This document shows, piece after piece, positions 63,801-64,000 of a DNA stretch of 64,000 nucleotides. Numbering within the stretch: the first letter of the stretch is position 1; every line of letters starts with the position of its first letter. The notes beneath the pieces were generated by a model that was given only the letters and a program-made list of their open reading frames with translations, did not search any database and was not told the DNA's origin. A program made the translations under genes and the position numbers. The stretch is from Dendrolimus kikuchii (Eukaryota; Arthropoda; Insecta; Lepidoptera; Lasiocampidae). The stretch covers positions 15,314,001-15,378,000 of the forward strand of contig CM034411.1 in the NCBI GenBank assembly GCA_019925095.2, written 5' to 3'.

Positions 63801-63901
63801 TTCAGATATTCTATTTAATACCACCAACATCGACCAATCTCGCTTTGTACCAGCAGTGGAGTGGCTCGAACAATCAGAGCGAACGATTCTTTGGCGATAT
63901 G
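59394..63901 (+). CDS. PHF8-like: KDM7/PHF8-type PHD-JmjC histone demethylase, six internal exons
   Basis: Exons 59394-59479, 59874-60056, 60674-60786, 62517-62653, 62927-63125 and 63806-63901, all with GT-AG borders and matching phases, give about 244 continuous residues. The end of a PHD finger ([19 protein letters not shown]) comes first; it reads H3K4 methylation in this family. Then a linker and the JmjC region: [93 protein letters not shown] with the Fe(II)-binding H.D pair, [27 protein letters not shown] and SERFFGDM. The PHD before JmjC, plus FYLI, separates KDM7 from KDM2. Expected role: nuclear removal of repressive H3K9/H3K27 or H4K20 methyl marks using 2-oxoglutarate. The first half of the PHD and N-terminus (upstream) and the third iron ligand onward (downstream) are not in view. 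Confidence 0.9.
59560..59760 (+). repeat. dispersed repeat in KDM7 intron (ccgcgcttaaaaccg family)
   Basis: accccatagagtaaata, gacatctatgtctttggtaa, accacgcttaaaactgttaa and agatttattat. Same orientation as at 57713. Confidence 0.5.
59874..60056 (+). CDS. PHF8-like: KDM7 exon b: PHD-JmjC linker
   Basis: Acceptor tttctttccag, donor gtgagt-like gtgagtttta. With exon a it reads [20 protein letters not shown], then [20 protein letters not shown] and [14 protein letters not shown]. Other frames of this segment are also open but do not join the neighbours. Confidence 0.8.
60312..60608 (-). repeat. SINE-like family 2, old copy in KDM7 intron
   Basis: Plus strand: T-run, gttaaacagacaaacagaca, attgcctatggacat, gcaaataccctaacacctgg, ctgtgggttg, gcaagaaattgtattctttc. 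Diverged throughout. Confidence 0.55.
60674..60786 (+). CDS. PHF8-like: KDM7 exon c
   Basis: [37 protein letters not shown]; acceptor ttgttatag, donor gtgagt. Corresponds to the ..PI....DGLGM.MP.P.FTV.DV...VG region before the JmjC core. Confidence 0.88.
60805..61030 (+). repeat. (TAC)n/(CAC) microsatellite in KDM7 intron
   Basis: About 215 bp of tac repeats with cac interruptions, starting about 20 bp after the exon c donor. The poly-Tyr, poly-Val and similar frames across it are artefacts of the repeat. Confidence 0.95.
61650..61745 (-). pseudogene. RT-nuclease element 3' scrap in KDM7 intron
   Basis: Minus strand: [23 protein letters not shown], matching AQRISIAIQRGNVASLLGT of the long copy. 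Only about 30 codons are left. Confidence 0.6.
62037..62145 (-). mobile_element. RTE-like LINE 3' end, copy 8, in KDM7 intron
   Basis: Minus strand: gaatgtcaaagaagcaagtg, aggtgtgtaagaataagcct, ccccgcaagagaactggcgt, gaagttatg and a short tail. Confidence 0.75.
62238..62464 (-). repeat. tRNA-derived SINE (family 1) in KDM7 intron
   Basis: Minus strand: ggcctctgtggttgagcggg, B box gggttcgattctgg (one change), gtctgggatcgaccgcagag, ttggggatataaaatg. Its head is only about 50 bp from the acceptor of exon d. Confidence 0.8.
62517..62653 (+). CDS. PHF8-like: KDM7 exon d
   Basis: [45 protein letters not shown]; acceptor ttttaccatag, donor gtaagt. Confidence 0.9.
62700..62765 (+). mobile_element. 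Helitron-like 3' end in KDM7 intron
   Basis: agccgcagggcaagctCTAGT near 62745-62760 resembles the ends at 2537 and 19491. Confidence 0.3.
62927..63125 (+). CDS. PHF8-like: KDM7 exon e: JmjC iron-binding core
   Basis: [40 protein letters not shown], then [20 protein letters not shown]; acceptor aatttcag, donor gtaaaa. H and D of FHVD are the first two Fe(II) ligands. Confidence 0.93.
63180..63240. repeat. ATTCGGC repeat in KDM7 intron
   Basis: gagattccacgaatattcgg, ctgctattcggtatttggcc gaatattg. An uninterrupted version of the ends and core at 25256-25938. Confidence 0.5.
63806..63901 (+). CDS. PHF8-like: KDM7 exon f
   Basis: [32 protein letters not shown], exactly 32 codons; acceptor tgtattatttcag, donor gtgagc at 63902. 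The gene continues past the window end. Confidence 0.9.
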
Positions 63902-64000
63902 GTGAGCATATAGTGTATTTTTATTACTTCTTAGCGATCCATAGCCCTTTTGGCACAAACAGAGTTGTCAAGGCGACAGGCTAGTGTTAGGATATACGTG

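Noticed and set aside
59394..63901. KDM2-type demethylase
   Set aside because: KDM2 has its CXXC and PHD after JmjC; here the PHD comes first and the JmjC reads FYLI and FVDYF as in KDM7.

Overview
The window looks like nuclear DNA of an insect, most likely a moth or butterfly (Lepidoptera). The support is AT-rich, intron-bearing sequence, an insect-type sugar transporter, and a dense crowd of mobile-element types that I associate with lepidopteran genomes: Helitrons ending in CTAG, tRNA-derived SINEs, R1-like and RTE-like LINEs, and foldback MITEs. The order-level call is an inference; no species is claimed.

Only two convincing host genes are visible, one at each edge. At the left (418-1751, minus strand) is the last coding exon of a Tret1-like sugar or trehalose transporter. 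At the right (59394-63901, plus strand) are six consecutive exons of a KDM7/PHF8-type PHD-JmjC histone demethylase, whose 5' and 3' parts lie outside the window or were not found. A short possible first exon of another gene sits at 41397-41507.

Nearly everything between is mobile DNA. The best preserved element is a complete Ty3/Gypsy retrotransposon (9215-13475) with 100-bp LTRs, a 5-bp target duplication (GTTAT), primer site, polypurine tract and one intact 1329-residue Gag-Pol frame. Second is an almost complete non-LTR element (29690-32551, minus) with an N-terminal zinc finger, a reverse transcriptase with a YLDD motif and a C-terminal restriction-like nuclease, broken by one frameshift. 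At least four 3' fragments of relatives of it lie elsewhere. An RTE-like LINE is present as eight 5'-truncated 3' ends, six of them with readable target duplications. R1-like 3' ends, Helitrons, solo-LTR-like repeats, two SINE-like families, several MITEs and a 1.45-kb foldback fill the rest.

Many insertions are nested and their order can be read from target duplications: an R1-like fragment in a SINE (1890-2362), an R1-like fragment in a MITE (33495-35002), a poly(A) retroposon in a MITE (58760-59240), and a SINE plus a Helitron in an ATTCGGC repeat (25256-25938). All boundaries and family calls come from reading the sequence by eye; no alignment or database search was run.
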